A DNA stretch of 64,000 bases from Aphelenchoides besseyi (taxonomy: Eukaryota; Nematoda; Chromadorea; Rhabditida; Aphelenchoididae), in the NCBI GenBank assembly GCA_024699855.1, contig JAMPIQ010000001.1, positions 16,368,001 to 16,432,000 on the forward strand, given 5' to 3'. Below the pieces are notes generated by a model. That model had not been told where the DNA came from, made no database searches, and saw only the letters and a list, made by a program, of their open reading frames with translations. Each line of letters begins with the position of its first letter. The first letter of the stretch is position 1. The position numbers were made by a program, and so were the translations under genes. Below, one piece after another: positions 23,041-39,580 of this stretch.

Positions 23041-23984
23041 GATGAGACTTCTACTCGTTTTAATCGTAAGTATATGCTTTCAGTTTTGTGAGCCATTTCC
23101 AGTTGTTTTCATGTTTGATTGGCGAGTCATTTGAAGCCGGATTTCCACCGTTTAGATCAGAATGAGAACAAAAGTTTGGTACTCCTGGTTGCTCGTATTC
23201 TATTCACAACTTAACACTCGAAGATAGGCGAAACGGAAAAGAAGTGGGACAAGCAATCGAATCAATTGAACATGGCAACAAACTACTACACATTTGGAGT
23301 TGTGATGATGGTAGATGCTAGTTCAATCCAGTCAACCAGTGTATCTCTAGCCAACTACGGAGTTGTATTGAAAAATTGTTATGCAACTGGTGGTAATGAG
23401 CTGCGTGCAGAACTGATTGATTCGCACGGTTGTTCGGCGGATTCGGTCCTTTTCCTGAGATTGTGTACGCGGATGATTTGCAAACTGTTTATGCTGAGTA
23501 GACATCTTTTTAATTTTCCAGTCATTTGTTAGTTAAAATCATTTGCCAAATAGAAATGTGCTTAAAAGGAAACGGAATGTGTAATGGGATCGTAGTGAGT
23601 TTAAGCGACTTGATTTTGAGTTGACAATCAAATTCATAGCCACCAGATTGCTCCCAATCGCTAAAAATGAAGTCGATTGACAAAAGAGTTTGATGACAAT
23701 CTTCCGTTGATTGATGGTCAGTTGTCGATTTACGACTCAATCAAAAGACCATTGCATCAGGAAGAAAATGGTGAGTTTAGCTAAATCGATTGAAACAAAT
23801 TGATCTCTTAGATTATGGACTTCGATGCGTTTATGTGATAAACAAAGAGATTGTCATTTCGATAGCCACAACCGCAGGACTGGTTATCCTCATTCTTCCG
23901 TTTGTTATCGTACTCATGTGCTTCAAACAATACTCACGATTTGCGCCCAAACAACCTTCGAAAAATAAGATTATTCCATTGTAA
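23041..23984 (+). pseudogene. Broken ZP (zona pellucida/cuticlin-type) domain gene
   Basis: A signal-like start (MRLLLVLIVSICF) runs into a stop. Then pieces of a ZP-C module follow in order but in changing frames: PGCSYSIHNLTLED, HIWSC, YGVVLKNCYATGGNELRAEL, IDSHGCSADSVLF, PEIVYADDLQTVY, HLLVKIICQIEMCLKGNGMC, PPDCSQSL and a C-terminal membrane helix (VISIATTAGLVILILPFVIV). At least three frame changes and two in-frame stops (near 23480-23495) interrupt it, and the ZP-N half is missing. The stops could be removed by a 24-nt intron (GTAGAC..TTCCAG), but that is far shorter than other introns here. ZP proteins of worms build cuticle and other apical matrices; this copy is probably dead. Confidence 0.65.
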
Positions 23985-24381
23985 TGCCATCCAGATAGTC
24001 GATAGTGAAGAAAAGAGCTAATTCCTTTAGTTCTCACGTCAAATAAACTTTGCTTCAAAGTCCCGATCAACTTGTCAACAGAAACCATTTCCATGAAAAT
24101 ATGCTAAGCTGATAAAGAAAACGGTTCACATTTTGCTTCTGTTTCACTCATCGGCTGCCAATGAAGTTACGAAATAAGACGATCAACTTATTTGTTTGCA
24201 TTTTTACATCATTCTAGTGCAACGAAGAAGCACGTTGTTTGCTCGCTTTCAAATTGTGGTCTTTTTTGAGAAAAACAAGAGACAAGTCGGACACCAAAAA
24301 TCCATTCCCGTTCCATTCAGTTGACGTATTAAAAACGTGGAACACATCTGTTGGTCATCAGTTTTAGTGCAATGAACTAAA
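23985..24381. other. Intergenic spacer before the ABC transporter
   Basis: No coding frame with support; likely promoter of the ABCC gene. Confidence 0.4.
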
Positions 24382-29475
<5,094 letters not shown>

Positions 29476-29970
29476 CACTTTTGGATGTTATTGTTAAATA
29501 AACGTTGTTATAATCCCGAGGAAATAGAGGTTAATTGGTAGTGCATAAAATTGGGAGAAACAAAATGGGCATTTAAAACCTACCGTTGCTTTGTGATCAC
29601 CTCAATTGAACAAGCAATCAGTCTACAACATCGATGGTGTTTACGATTTACACATAAAAAAGAATAGAAAACAAGTCTGCTCGTTCTTTGGTAGTTGATA
29701 AGGTTTATGTGATGGAACTTTGTCCCCGGAAATTGGACACAACTCGCCGTTCAATTCTGCTGCACGGCAACATGCTTGAGACTACGCAAGTTCGTTGATT
29801 TCCTATTTTTTGACATTCAACTGCGTTAATGAAAAAACAAAAACGACATTTCTATTTGTCTTATTGACTTATCAGAAGGTTCACAGCAGTTGAACAAACA
29901 AATGTGTTAATTTCTCTCTTGAATATAAACTTCTCTCTGTGCCCAGCATCATCTATGGTATTCGATCAGA
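29476..29970. other. Intergenic spacer between ABC transporter and neprilysin-like gene
   Basis: Contains the AATAAA of the transporter (about 29497). Nothing else recognised; both flanking genes are on the plus strand. Confidence 0.4.
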
Positions 29971-32900
29971 ATGCATGTGTGGCCAATTTTTATGATGTTG
30001 GTGCTCTCAGTTGAGAGTCTGATACCACTCGGTCGAAAGAAGTGTATCGATCATGTGAATCGATGTCATCAGGGTGTTTTGTATTGCTGGCATCCAAAGG
30101 TTGGTGCGTCGGTACGAAGAAATTGCCCAATAGCATGCGGTTTATGCAAGCCGTCGAAAAGCAAACGTAGACATCATAAGAAACATCATCCGAAAAAACC
30201 CTTCCATCTTCCAACCAAATGCGAAGATCACAAATAGTAAGTTGACAATGGAGATCTTTTCAAAAACTCGATTTAGTTGTGAATCATGGATGGAAAGAGG
30301 AATATGTTCCGGACGTTTCAGTCGCAACATGCAACTGCGATTTTGTGCGAGGAGTTGTGGTCTTTGTGGTCAGTTTTCTGGCTCTGCAAAACCACACAAA
30401 ACAAATCATCCATCGACAAAAAAGCCTCCAACTAATCCCGTACACATACCACCTGCCAAGCCAGTACCTTGTACTCCTACCGGCAATAAACCGACTAGTC
30501 AACCAGTTTCTAAACCTAGTGGAACAAAAGGAGTTGTCCCGGGTCCAAAAATTGGTGTTGTTAATTCCGCTTACGAGCCATTCCTACATTCAATAGATCC
30601 ATCAATCAATCCATGCAACGATTTCTACGAATATTCGTGTGGTCGTTGGATGAGAGAGCATCCAATAAGTTATAGAGACTCAGCCCGTACTTTTATGGGC
30701 GAAATAATCGCCGAGAATCAAGAAGTTCTGGGAAGTAAGTTGTCGTAAACTACTACAGTGTTAGTTTGTGGATTCAGAGATCTTGAAAGACTTAAAACCA
30801 AAAACAAATGAAGAACGTGAACTAAAACGTTTCTACGATCTTTGCCACGATGAACCCGAATTACGAATTGTTGGTTCAAGTTCACTAATCGATGACATTA
30901 AGGTAATTAAAGTACTTGAAAATCAAATATGTTTTTACTCATAGAATCTTGGTGGATGGTCGATGATTGGCGCAATTGGCGGCATACCGTTGGATCCAAA
31001 ACGCCTAATCTGGGAAAAGCTTATCAACGGACTATTGGATTTGTATGGAGTTAAAACGTTTTTGGACGTTAGCATACAACATGAAAAAATAGTCGACAAA
31101 GTTGTTAATGTGAGTAGATGGCTAGAACATCTGTTGACTTTAATCTTTAGGTTCACGTCCTACCTTTAAACTTACCTGCTGGAATGATGTTTGCGGATAT
31201 GACAGACAACAAATTAGTTGAGATGTATCGAGACTTTCTAAGAGAATTGGTCGCCGTTTTCGCTGTTGACGCTCAATCTTTGCGTTCATCCAAAGAGATG
31301 AGCGATGATCTGGAGAAGATTATCACCTTCGAGAGCAAGTTGACTAAAAATTTTTTGAAAAACAAAGGAGCGAACTATGAAGACGCCGATTTGAATACCT
31401 TACCAGTGAGTTCGCTTAACACATGCGTTTAATCAAAACGAGTTAAAGGACAAGTTCAAAGCGTACATCAAAACAGCAATCAAAGAACAGAAGACTTTGG
31501 ATTTCTTCAACAGCAATCCGACAATACGCGTTTTGAATTCGAAGATATTGACCGAACAACTTCAAATAATCGAAAAACAATTCACAGACGATCCCGAGGT
31601 TCTATCGAATTACATTATCCTTCGCTATCTTGCCTCTATGGCTCCTTACTTGGACAGACGTTATGTCGACATCGTCAACGTTAGTATCAGATGTAATAAC
31701 TAACTAACCAGAAGTTTTAGAGTTTCTACGATCGACTATCCGGTAGACAAACACCATTCGAACGTCCCGCTTATTGCATCACATTCAGCCAACAGTTCTT
31801 CCGAGATCTGACCGATCAACTTTATGTTGATCAAATAGTCACACCAAAAGATAAAACGGAAATCGAAAGCTTCATGGAGAAGCTGCGCGCCCATTACATC
31901 GAAACTTGGCCCAAAGTCAGTTGGATGACCGACGACGATAAGAAAGAAGCTGTGAAGAAGTTGAAAAACATGAAGCTCACTTTCACTACAACAAAGACTC
32001 GTACTCAAATTGATGATATTGTGGTAAGTTTAAGAAAAATATTGTTAAGTTTGGACAATAAATTTCAGGATTTCGATAAAAAGAATTTCGTTCAGTTTGT
32101 TGGAGCTCTTCAACGATTGCGTTTAACCGAAGACTTTCGTGCTGTCGCACGTAGAGAAGCTCCGGAATTATACGCACCGTATCGAGAAAACACTGCTGTT
32201 TATGTTATGAATCAGAACAAGGTCGAACTTTGTAAGTTTTTCCGCTTGTTTCTTTACTTTCTTTTTGAAGACATCACCGCTGGCGCCGCCGACAAATTGG
32301 TTTATAACGCGAGATCGAAAACCCAGTAACTGTAACCAGTAAATCCCGAAGTAAATCCTACTGTTTAGATCGCTAAACTACGGTATCTTTGGTCAAGATG
32401 TTGCTCGAAAAATCGCTCAATTTGTAACCAAAAGCGGTAGGAAATGACCAATGAGCTTCTTGTTCATAGATTTCAGGTTCTTCTATTGATTCACAACCCA
32501 AATATCGTAAATGGTGGAGTAAACAAACGACCACGAAATACGCAGGCGTAGTACAATGTGTGACTGATGAGCTCGACAAAGCCGAAGTTAAGGAACTGCC
32601 CGGTACTTTTCTCAGTTCAGTGTCCGTTATGCCCGATCAGCTTCCGAGTTTACTCGGAATTCAGATCGGTTATGAGGTTTGTTCACTAATCTTATCGTTA
32701 AATATTGATCTTGGTTTTAGGCGTTCAAAAAGAACGTTGGGAAATCCGATGCTCCACTTCTTGGTTACCCATTTAGCGGTGATCAAAACTATTTCATTTC
32801 ATTTGCAATGGTTGGTTTCATTGATCTGAAGAGATTAATCGAGAGTTTCAGAGGAATTGCGCAAACACTGACAAACAACTTATGAGTGAAGATCTTCTTA

Positions 32901-33025
32901 ATGGCCGAATACCGGAGCGCAACCAAGTCAACAATTTGATGGCCAACACTCCTGCTTTTGCCGAGAGCTTCGGTTGTAAAGTCGGTACACCAATGAATCC
33001 GAAAACAAAATGTAAAGCTTATTGA
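29971..33025 (+). CDS. Secreted ShK-ShK-M13 (neprilysin-like) pseudo-peptidase
   Basis: The ATG at 29971 opens a signal peptide, not the type II anchor usual for neprilysins. Two ShKT six-Cys modules follow (CIDHVNRC..CPIACGLC and CESWMERGIC..CARSCGLC), then a Lys/Pro/Thr-rich linker. A full-length M13 fold comes next, starting at NPCNDFYEYSCGRWMREHPI and ending in KCKAY at 33025. The family landmarks align, including SLNYGIFGQ and the YRKWWS segment. However, the zinc motif HExxH is replaced (ARKIA in FGQDVARKIAQF), and the GENxAD motif with the third zinc ligand reads MPDQLPSLLG. The protein should therefore not bind zinc or cleave peptides and may act as a binding protein. The frame is otherwise intact over about fifteen exons, which argues against a dead gene. 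Confidence 0.85.
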
Positions 33026-33386
33026 ACTCTCGAACAATAAAACTTTCTCTACTTTCAAATCAAAGTGCTCATTCGAATTGTGTTAGCCGTTAATTTGATG
33101 GTTTGAGTGTTGATGTTCAATTTGAAGGTCTGTAAAGGAACGCTAATTTGACCAATTCCAAAACAGCAATCGGATTCACGTTCGGTGTATTCCAAGGAAA
33201 CAATTTGAACGAAAATCTGAGAGTTGCCAGTCAGACTTTCGTTTCCGGTGTAAACAGCGAACAGAAAGATCGGAGGCTGCCAGTTGGCAACAAGCAATCT
33301 TGTGTTCTTATGACCGCTCTGACACCCTTCGGTTTTGGTTATTTAAATGAAGAAACCCGCCCAATTTTTCCAACGTTAAAAACGAG
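33026..33386. other. Region 3' of the neprilysin-like gene
   Basis: AATAAA at about 33036 ends the gene before. On the minus strand 33055-33297 an 80-codon frame is open but has no ATG start and no domain I recognise; it may be a leftover exon. No further support. Confidence 0.3.
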
Positions 33387-34230
33387 ATGATCACTCGTGA
33401 TCCTATCGAAGATTATTTCACGCTCATTACTTTTATTTTTCAAGACCTGTATTGCGTGCCAGTGATCCGGACGTTTTCTGTAAACTTCTTGTCAAGCGCT
33501 CAATCCGTCAGGTTGGTTTCATCAAACAACAATTGTGATAATATTGTCGGTATACTTTCAGTCAGACAAAATGGAAATTCAAGCAGTAGCAGTTTGAGCT
33601 GCTCTACCTCAAGCATATCCTGTTTAAGCAGCTCTAGTTGTAGCTGTTTCAGCTTAAGTAGCTAGAGTTTGAGCAGCAGTGATTCGGGAAGCGTTGATTT
33701 TTCAAGCTTCCTAGAGCCGGTTGCTAAACAGCTTGCTAAAACAGTTACAAAAAAGATCACCAGCACTTTTTTTAACGCAAGTCTTAATGCAATTACCAAG
33801 TCTGCTCGTAAGTACACTAGGTGACATTTAAGTTCCTGATGTTTTCTAGAAAAATCACGCAGAATGCGTATCACTTTGAAAACTGCAGCAGGAAACTCAT
33901 ACAATTTGAAGTTAAGAAAAAAGTCTGATAATTTTGGTTCTATTCTTATATTTTAGGTTCAAGCAACAGAAACGATTGCTGAAGTGAAGGTGAAGCTTCA
34001 GATCAAACAAGGAATTCCGCCGGATCAACAAACTTTGATCTTCGGCGGTATGTTGCAACTTGTATTGTTCTTCAATAGTGATTTTCAGAAAAAGAGCTCG
34101 AAAATTCTCTTACTCTTTCGGACTACAATATTCAGAACGGATCTGTCATCTACGTTATTTTACGTTCTTGTAAGGTGAATGAATGGAGCCAACGTTCATC
34201 AAGTGAATTCAACTAATATCTTGCACTCAC
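33387..34230 (+). pseudogene. Ubiquitin-like gene with Ser-rich N-terminal extension, probably damaged
   Basis: The core aligns with ubiquitin throughout: MRITLKTAAGNSYNLK at 33864, then from 33957 VQATETIAEVKVKLQIKQ and GIPPDQQTLIFG, and after an intron inside codon 47 KELENSLTLSDYNIQNGS. It ends in LRSCKVNEW where ubiquitin has LRLRGG, so it cannot be conjugated through a C-terminal Gly-Gly. Upstream exons in the same frame give a helical segment (EPVAKQLAKTVTKKI) and a striking Ser/Cys-rich run at about 33585-33665 that contains one TAG. The intron after codon 16 has TTAAG instead of GTAAG at the expected donor, and no alternative donor keeps the frame. I therefore call it a pseudogene, with the caution that a single base decides this. 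Confidence 0.5.
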
Positions 34231-34357
34231 ATCTTTGAATTTCGACTATCTTTTATATGTTCTTTAATTCGCTCTTAACTTTGACATTTAAAATAAACGC
34301 AAGTTGTGAATCCAGCAGTTGATTCGAACTTTGTTTACTTTTATGTACAAGCACAAT

Positions 34358-36565
34358 TTATCCGACATTAACAAGAGTTTGTCTTACGGCTCCTTGAATC
34401 AAACGTTCGGCGTAATGCTCGTCGAGTTTGAAATACGTTTGAACGCGAATGTAACGTTCGTGTATTGACAACCTGCAATTCAAATGATTACTCAGTCAAT
34501 AGAGTAACTCGTTTACTTGGGACTCTTCAATACGACGCCTTTCATCGTGGGCATCTGGAGTCCCATTTGCAGGATTTCGGTCAGTAACTTTTCCAAGAAC
34601 TCGGCACCAAACAAACCCAAATCTCCGAAAACCGATTGATCGACGTCGTCGACTTTGCTCTCAACTAATTTGAAGTCCAAGTTCTCGATCGTTGCATTGC
34701 CAACAATTTTGTTTCTGTCAATCCAAAGTTTAACGTTTGCAGTCATGGTTGTTTCCGCTTTAATGACCTAAAGCTGATTAGTGGAAATTGAAGACCGAAA
34801 TCGATTACTTGGACTTTAACTTGAGATGAATTGGAAGGTCGAACGAACATGTTCATACGACCGTGTAAACGGAAACGTGCACGATTCTCGACGAACACAA
34901 GCACTGGTGCTTTCTTGGCAGTGAATTTAACTTCGACCTCCCGATGCGGATATTGTTCTCCTAAAGCACCCAAAAACTCGCCAATACAAAAACCGTGTGG
35001 ACAAGTGGTGTGCAGAACATCTTTCAGTTGTGCCGACGATTCGGGTCCAACTATAATTTTCGTTAAACACTTAGCTTGGCGTTAATTGAACTCACCAGTT
35101 ACGTCCATGTAACGTTGACGATACGCGTGATAGAGCATTGAATTGGCAATGAAATCGGTGCAGAATATTTCGGTCATATGCAGACCATGAGGCGCAGGAA
35201 TATTGACGTTTGGTGGATAGAAAGGAGTGCCTCCCAATCCACGACTAAACATTAATGTGAATAACAAATTGATCCTTCAAACCAACTTCGAGATTTCTCC
35301 TTTTGATTTCATCAGAACGGTTCCCTGACTAACAAACGGCGAACTTAAAAGCGCAAAATCGAGAACCAAATTTCGTTCCCTGAGTGTGTTGACAAAATTC
35401 AACAACGTCAAATTTCGAGCTCCTTTCTGAGCAAAGTTCTCAAGTGGTTTGGAGTCAGCTAAGCCAAAGGTTTGTCCAATGATGTCCAGATTGTCTTCGT
35501 TGATTCGGATCTAAAAACTGGACGGTCAATCGGTCTCTCGATATCGTTTACCTTTAATGGCATGCTCGAAAGAATCTCGTTCATATCCCGATTGATGATG
35601 TTTTCAATCTGAAACAGATTTATTTTCTATCTTGCAAGGTTCAACAAACCATTTGGCACATTCGCTGTTCAACCATCGGCTTATAATTGCCGATTAAGAA
35701 GGCTGAAAAGATGAGTAAGTTGTATGCCAGATATCGCTAACCTTTGAATGAATTGATGAAAAAGTCAGTGATAACACCCGTGTTGCGGACATTCAAATCT
35801 ACGTATCCGATTTGCGAATTACAGAAAACAGATTGAACTTGCGGAGCACCAATCGGACTTCTTCACTAGGCAAAGAATTCTCAGGAATGAACAACGACGG
35901 TATATTTGATTTCGTTAACATAGAGATCGCAAAGCCACTTCCAATTGACCATTCAACTCACCTGAGCATTCGCACAGACATCGTCAACGCCATATGACCG
36001 AGAAGTGTCTCGAATTCGCCGGCAATTGGAACCGACGGCAACAGAAGTGCACCATTGAGTCGGGCCTCAAAGTTGCCAGCTGCTCTCAAATGCATCTTCG
36101 ACATCGACCACGTGAAAGTGTCCGGTCCGACCAAATCCAACGAGTACTCGACTGGAGGCCAATACTTTGAGACATAGGCGTTGAAGATGGAGACCTCAAA
36201 ATTCAAGTGTCCGAGTGGTTGTTTTCAATTACTCACTTGTCCGGCTTCGACAGTCTCGGTGATTGTTGGCAGCTGAATGCGCAGGATTTCGTCATTCACG
36301 ACTTTCATCCCAATTTCTCTCAGATACGCCAAACCGGTCGGCATCAATCGCACGAACATCCCCGCATTGTTTGGATTGGTATTTTGCTGCAAATTAACCG
36401 TCAACACCAGACGACCATTCTCGCACTCACAAACAACAACGGCGACACTTCAGCCTGTGGATTTGGAACTTCGGGAACTTGCTGTGAAGTCGGAGAAATA
36501 GCAAACGATGAGATCATGAAGAAAAACAAACGAAATGAGGTCGATTTAAACTGAGATTTTAACAT
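34358..36565 (-). CDS. LBP/BPI/CETP-fold lipid-binding protein
   Basis: The ATG at 36565 opens a signal peptide (MLKSQFKSTSFRLFFFMISS). Eleven or so exons follow. The N-terminal barrel begins NAGMFVRLMPTGLAYLREIG, the typical start of BPI-type proteins. It continues with RIQLPTITETV, SKYWPPVEYSLDLVGPDTF, a FFINSFKAFL segment and CQMIENIINRDMNEIL with the conserved Cys. The C-terminal barrel includes ANVKLWIDRNKIVGNATIEN and ends in RQTLVNVG at 34358. Members of this family bind phospholipid or lipopolysaccharide in extracellular fluid; in worms several members exist with unclear roles. Length near 480-500 residues fits the family. Innate defence or lipid transport are both possible and the sequence does not decide. 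Confidence 0.8.
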
Positions 36566-37249
36566 CTTTGTCTTCACATCAAACGCCCAATTGGTGGCCA
36601 ATTGATCAAGAAGTCGAAGTTCGCCAGTTTTCAGCCAAAACGAAACCTCCCTAAACAACAACGATAACAACGAGAAGAGCGGTCAAGCGAATGTAGGAAG
36701 ATGAGTTGATTAATCAGTCAAACAACAAACAAAAGCTGCGCCGATTCTCGCCGACCAGCAAAAAGAAGATCCCGTTTTTGGAGGTTCAGATGCTTAAAAC
36801 TGAGTTTTTGAATTCGGACGATTGAAAACGAACAATCGATTCCCAATGATCAAAGAGCGAATTCTCCAATTCGAATGGAAACGGCGTGCGCATCGATGAT
36901 CAAAGAACGAAACAATTTTCTGGAACTGCCCGTTCAATTGGTTTGTTTGTGCAAAAAGAAAGTGACCACCAACAACAGATCGTTGATGATAAGATCGAAG
37001 CACTCGGTCACGCATCTCAACTCACCGGGACCCTACGATTGACTGCCGTTGGCGCGTTCGAAATTGCGCCGAAAGAAGAAAAAACGGAGAGAAACGCGAG
37101 AGAAGAAATCTAAAAACCGCTGTGGATTTTCATCGCCCTTAAGCTTCTGAAGTCGACTGGTGGGCGAAATTGGCGTCGAAGAGTTCGGGCGGCACATTCG
37201 TTCAGACGGCGGTTTTGATTTGCAATAATTTGAATGGATAAAGAGCAAA
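36566..37249. other. Upstream region of the BPI-fold gene
   Basis: Several small frames on both strands, none with a domain. Probably promoter and 5' UTR of the BPI-type gene. Confidence 0.35.
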
Positions 37250-37702
37250 TTAATTTGAATGAGGAGAGTCATCTGCGTGCAAGTCACAGGATCTGAAGGG
37301 CTCCCGGATCTCTTCAGATTCCCGTTCATTGCGCAATCTTGAAAGTTCCTTCTTCAAACACCTTTTTTGTCGAACTCGTTGACCGCGTGGTGGTGATTGA
37401 GTGGTTTTGCGGAGTCTCCAGGAGATCTTGTTCAATCGAATGCGTTTAGAGCACTTGCTTCTTCTTCGTAGAATAATACGCGGATTATTTCGACTGTAGA
37501 TAGCGAAAGGAAAGTTTGTTGAAGTCGCTGAAAAGGAAACAAGTTGTTGGCTGTAAATTCTTCGTATGTAAAATGCACAAGACGGAAATCTTGACGTTTG
37601 AAGTGATTGCGAGTGTTGGCTAAAGTAATCTTGGCTGGAGCTTCTGGTTACAAATTTGAAGGTTTGTTTCTGTCGATCTAAAGCTACAAGATCGGTTGAC
37701 AA
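37250..37702 (-). CDS. Hypothetical basic protein
   Basis: A 150-codon minus-strand frame ends at 37250. Its C-terminal part is Arg/Lys/Glu-rich (KKELSRLRNERESEEIREP), helical and faintly leucine-zipper-like. The frame has no ATG at its 5' end; a short possible first exon (ATGCAACA followed by GTGAGT) lies at about 37715. Alternative frames across the upstream half are also open, so the exon structure is doubtful. Family not recognised. Confidence 0.25.
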   Translation of the reverse strand: MSTDLVALDRQKQTFKFVTRSSSQDYFSQHSQSLQTSRFPSCAFYIRRIYSQQLVSFSATSTNFPFAIYSRNNPRIILRRRSKCSKRIRLNKISWRLRKTTQSPPRGQRVRQKRCLKKELSRLRNERESEEIREPFRSCDLHADDSPHSN

Positions 37703-37764
37703 AAGTACTCACTGTTGCATCTTCTTATCGAAATTAGATTGTTTCTAAACGACAGAAATCACTA

Positions 37765-37968
37765 GTGTCCAATGTTCATTATCGTCGATTTTGTATACGA
37801 TTGTACCAGAGAGTCGCACCTTTAGATCCATTCAATCCTCACTTACATCTTGTTTTTGAGGACAACCCACGCGCTAAAATTGTCGCTTACAATTCGGAAT
37901 CAAAGTTGACATTACACAACAAGGATGACCGTTCGCTAGTTCTGTTGAATGAACGGCCGAAGTTTTGA
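37765..37968 (+). CDS. Short hypothetical frame, divergent from the previous entry
   Basis: A 67-codon plus-strand frame (YQRVAPLDPFNPHLHLVFED) with no ATG in frame at its start. The residue mix looks protein-like, and an upstream exon may exist, but none could be placed. Not recognised. Confidence 0.2.
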   Translation: MSNVHYRRFCIRLYQRVAPLDPFNPHLHLVFEDNPRAKIVAYNSESKLTLHNKDDRSLVLLNERPKF

Positions 37969-37969
37969 T

Positions 37970-38530
37970 TAAATGAATTGCACTTGTTCTTGTTTGTACA
38001 ACTAAGATAAGAACACATAATATCACTTAACGTGCTCACAATATGTTGACTGACGTCACAAGAGTTGCAAAAAAGGTCTTTACTCTCATAGACAACAAAT
38101 CTGATTGATCTCTAAACGTCCCACTCACTGCTGTTGTTCGATTGTTAAAAGAATAACTTATTCTAGCGATTTTTTTTCAAAGTTTACATTTAACTGATTT
38201 GTAAGGTGACAGCAGATATTGTTACGTGTCCGTAAACTTTCGAGCAATGCTTTCTCTTCGAAAACCAAAATCTCGTGGGCGATTAACAGCAAGTTTACGG
38301 TAGTCGACAATACCGATTGAAAGAGCAATGTACTCTCTTATAAGACAAAACGTAAGAGCCCATTAGTGGAGGCGTTTCCTTAAGCTGTTATACGCCTTTC
38401 ATAGCAAAATGCTAATTAACTGATAACCAAAACACGTTGCCGCCTCGTTTTGCCATAAACCTGATAGGATTGATGTCATCGTCGCTGTTTAAAAGGACTT
38501 TCAACCTCTTCACTTCTTATTGTCGTCAAA
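37970..38530. other. Spacer leading into the right arm of the inverted repeat
   Basis: No gene. From about 38395 the sequence is similar to the reverse complement of about 6590-6447, becoming near identical from 38420. A TTTAAAAGG element at about 38487 precedes the Cys-rich gene in both arms. Confidence 0.5.
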
Positions 38531-39081
38531 ATGAACAAGAGTTTTGGTCTGTTTGTTGTGCTGTCGGTTGCCTTGGTTGCTGTGACTTACGGTCAATTGA
38601 GTGAAAAGCTGAATCCACTGGTTGAAAGTAAGCCGGGATTCACCAGTAAGTTTTTTCGTTTTGCTTCCCAATCTATCGATCACTTAAGAGTGCAAAGCAG
38701 AAGCGTGTGGAACTTACACCTCAGATTGCTCTTCCAATCCCGACTGTGATTGCTTTAAGACTATCGACAAATACGGGGTTTGCATCTTAGGAACTACTCG
38801 TATGTTTTCGTCACAAAACGATATGATACGTGTGTTTAGCTTGTCCTCCAAAAGACGGTTGCGATGACTGCAGTTCAGATGCTGGAGTTTGTATTGTTGA
38901 TTCGTGCTGTGGACCCAAAACTTGTTTGCCCATAACTGGGTCAACCAACTGTACTTCGCCGCCGTCACCTCATTCCTTCCGAATGGCCAAGATGATGAAA
39001 CCAAAGAAGTGCAAAGATCACTCGGAATGTGAGGGCGGCAAGTTGTGTAAATCGCACGTCTCCGGAATGTTCTGTGCTTAA
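38531..39081 (+). CDS. Small secreted Cys-rich protein (copy B)
   Basis: Exons 38531-38645, 38689-38799 and 38840-39081 give 155 residues: signal peptide, then about 18 cysteines. AATAAA follows at 39112. The translation of every frame I compared, sense and antisense, is the same as in the copy at 5896-6446, so the two genes are identical or nearly so. This contrasts with the ubiquitin-like genes next door, which have diverged. It is the first gene of the cassette in transcriptional order. Confidence 0.7.
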
Positions 39082-39230
39082 CTGAATTGTCTTCTTGCAC
39101 GAATTATGTTGAATAAAATCTTCATGACAACTTGTTCGAGGGCTCTAGTTAGTTACGGGATGTAAACGAAATGCCAAGATTTCTGGAAACCGGCACAGTT
39201 GACCGGTAGTCGAGACTGTCACCGGAGCAT

Positions 39231-39580
39231 GTGGTATTGAGCGTCAAGTTCTCGAGTATTTCGCAGTTTACTTTTCGATCAAAAGCACCTTCTTGCTCGT
39301 TAAATCTCAGAGCTCGTCTTGAGAATCTTGATTTGGAATCCATCACACTTGAGGTGAGACTGTGGTTAGAATTGCTGTTTAGTTTGATGTTATTTCAGAT
39401 CGAATTGTCGGACACCATTGAAGTCGAAGTGTCGATCCAGATCATCATTTCACTGGCAAGTTTGGTTCTCAATAGTAGTATATTCTTTCTTGTATTTTAG
39501 GGAAACGGGTGGACGACAGTGGAACTCTGAGCGGCCAGAACATCGAGAGAATTCGCTTTCCATTTGATCGCGCGTGTTGG
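39231..39580 (+). pseudogene. Degenerate ubiquitin-like unit E (copy B), in frame with unit D
   Basis: Segments match ubiquitin in order (LDLESITLE; IELSDTIEVE; KRVDDSGTLSGQNIE), with introns after codon 16 and inside codon 47. Unlike copy A, the unit ends in RACW and reads straight into the ATG of unit D, so E and D form a continuous two-unit, polyubiquitin-like frame here. No initiating Met was found for E. Whether the fused frame is used is unknown. Confidence 0.5.
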
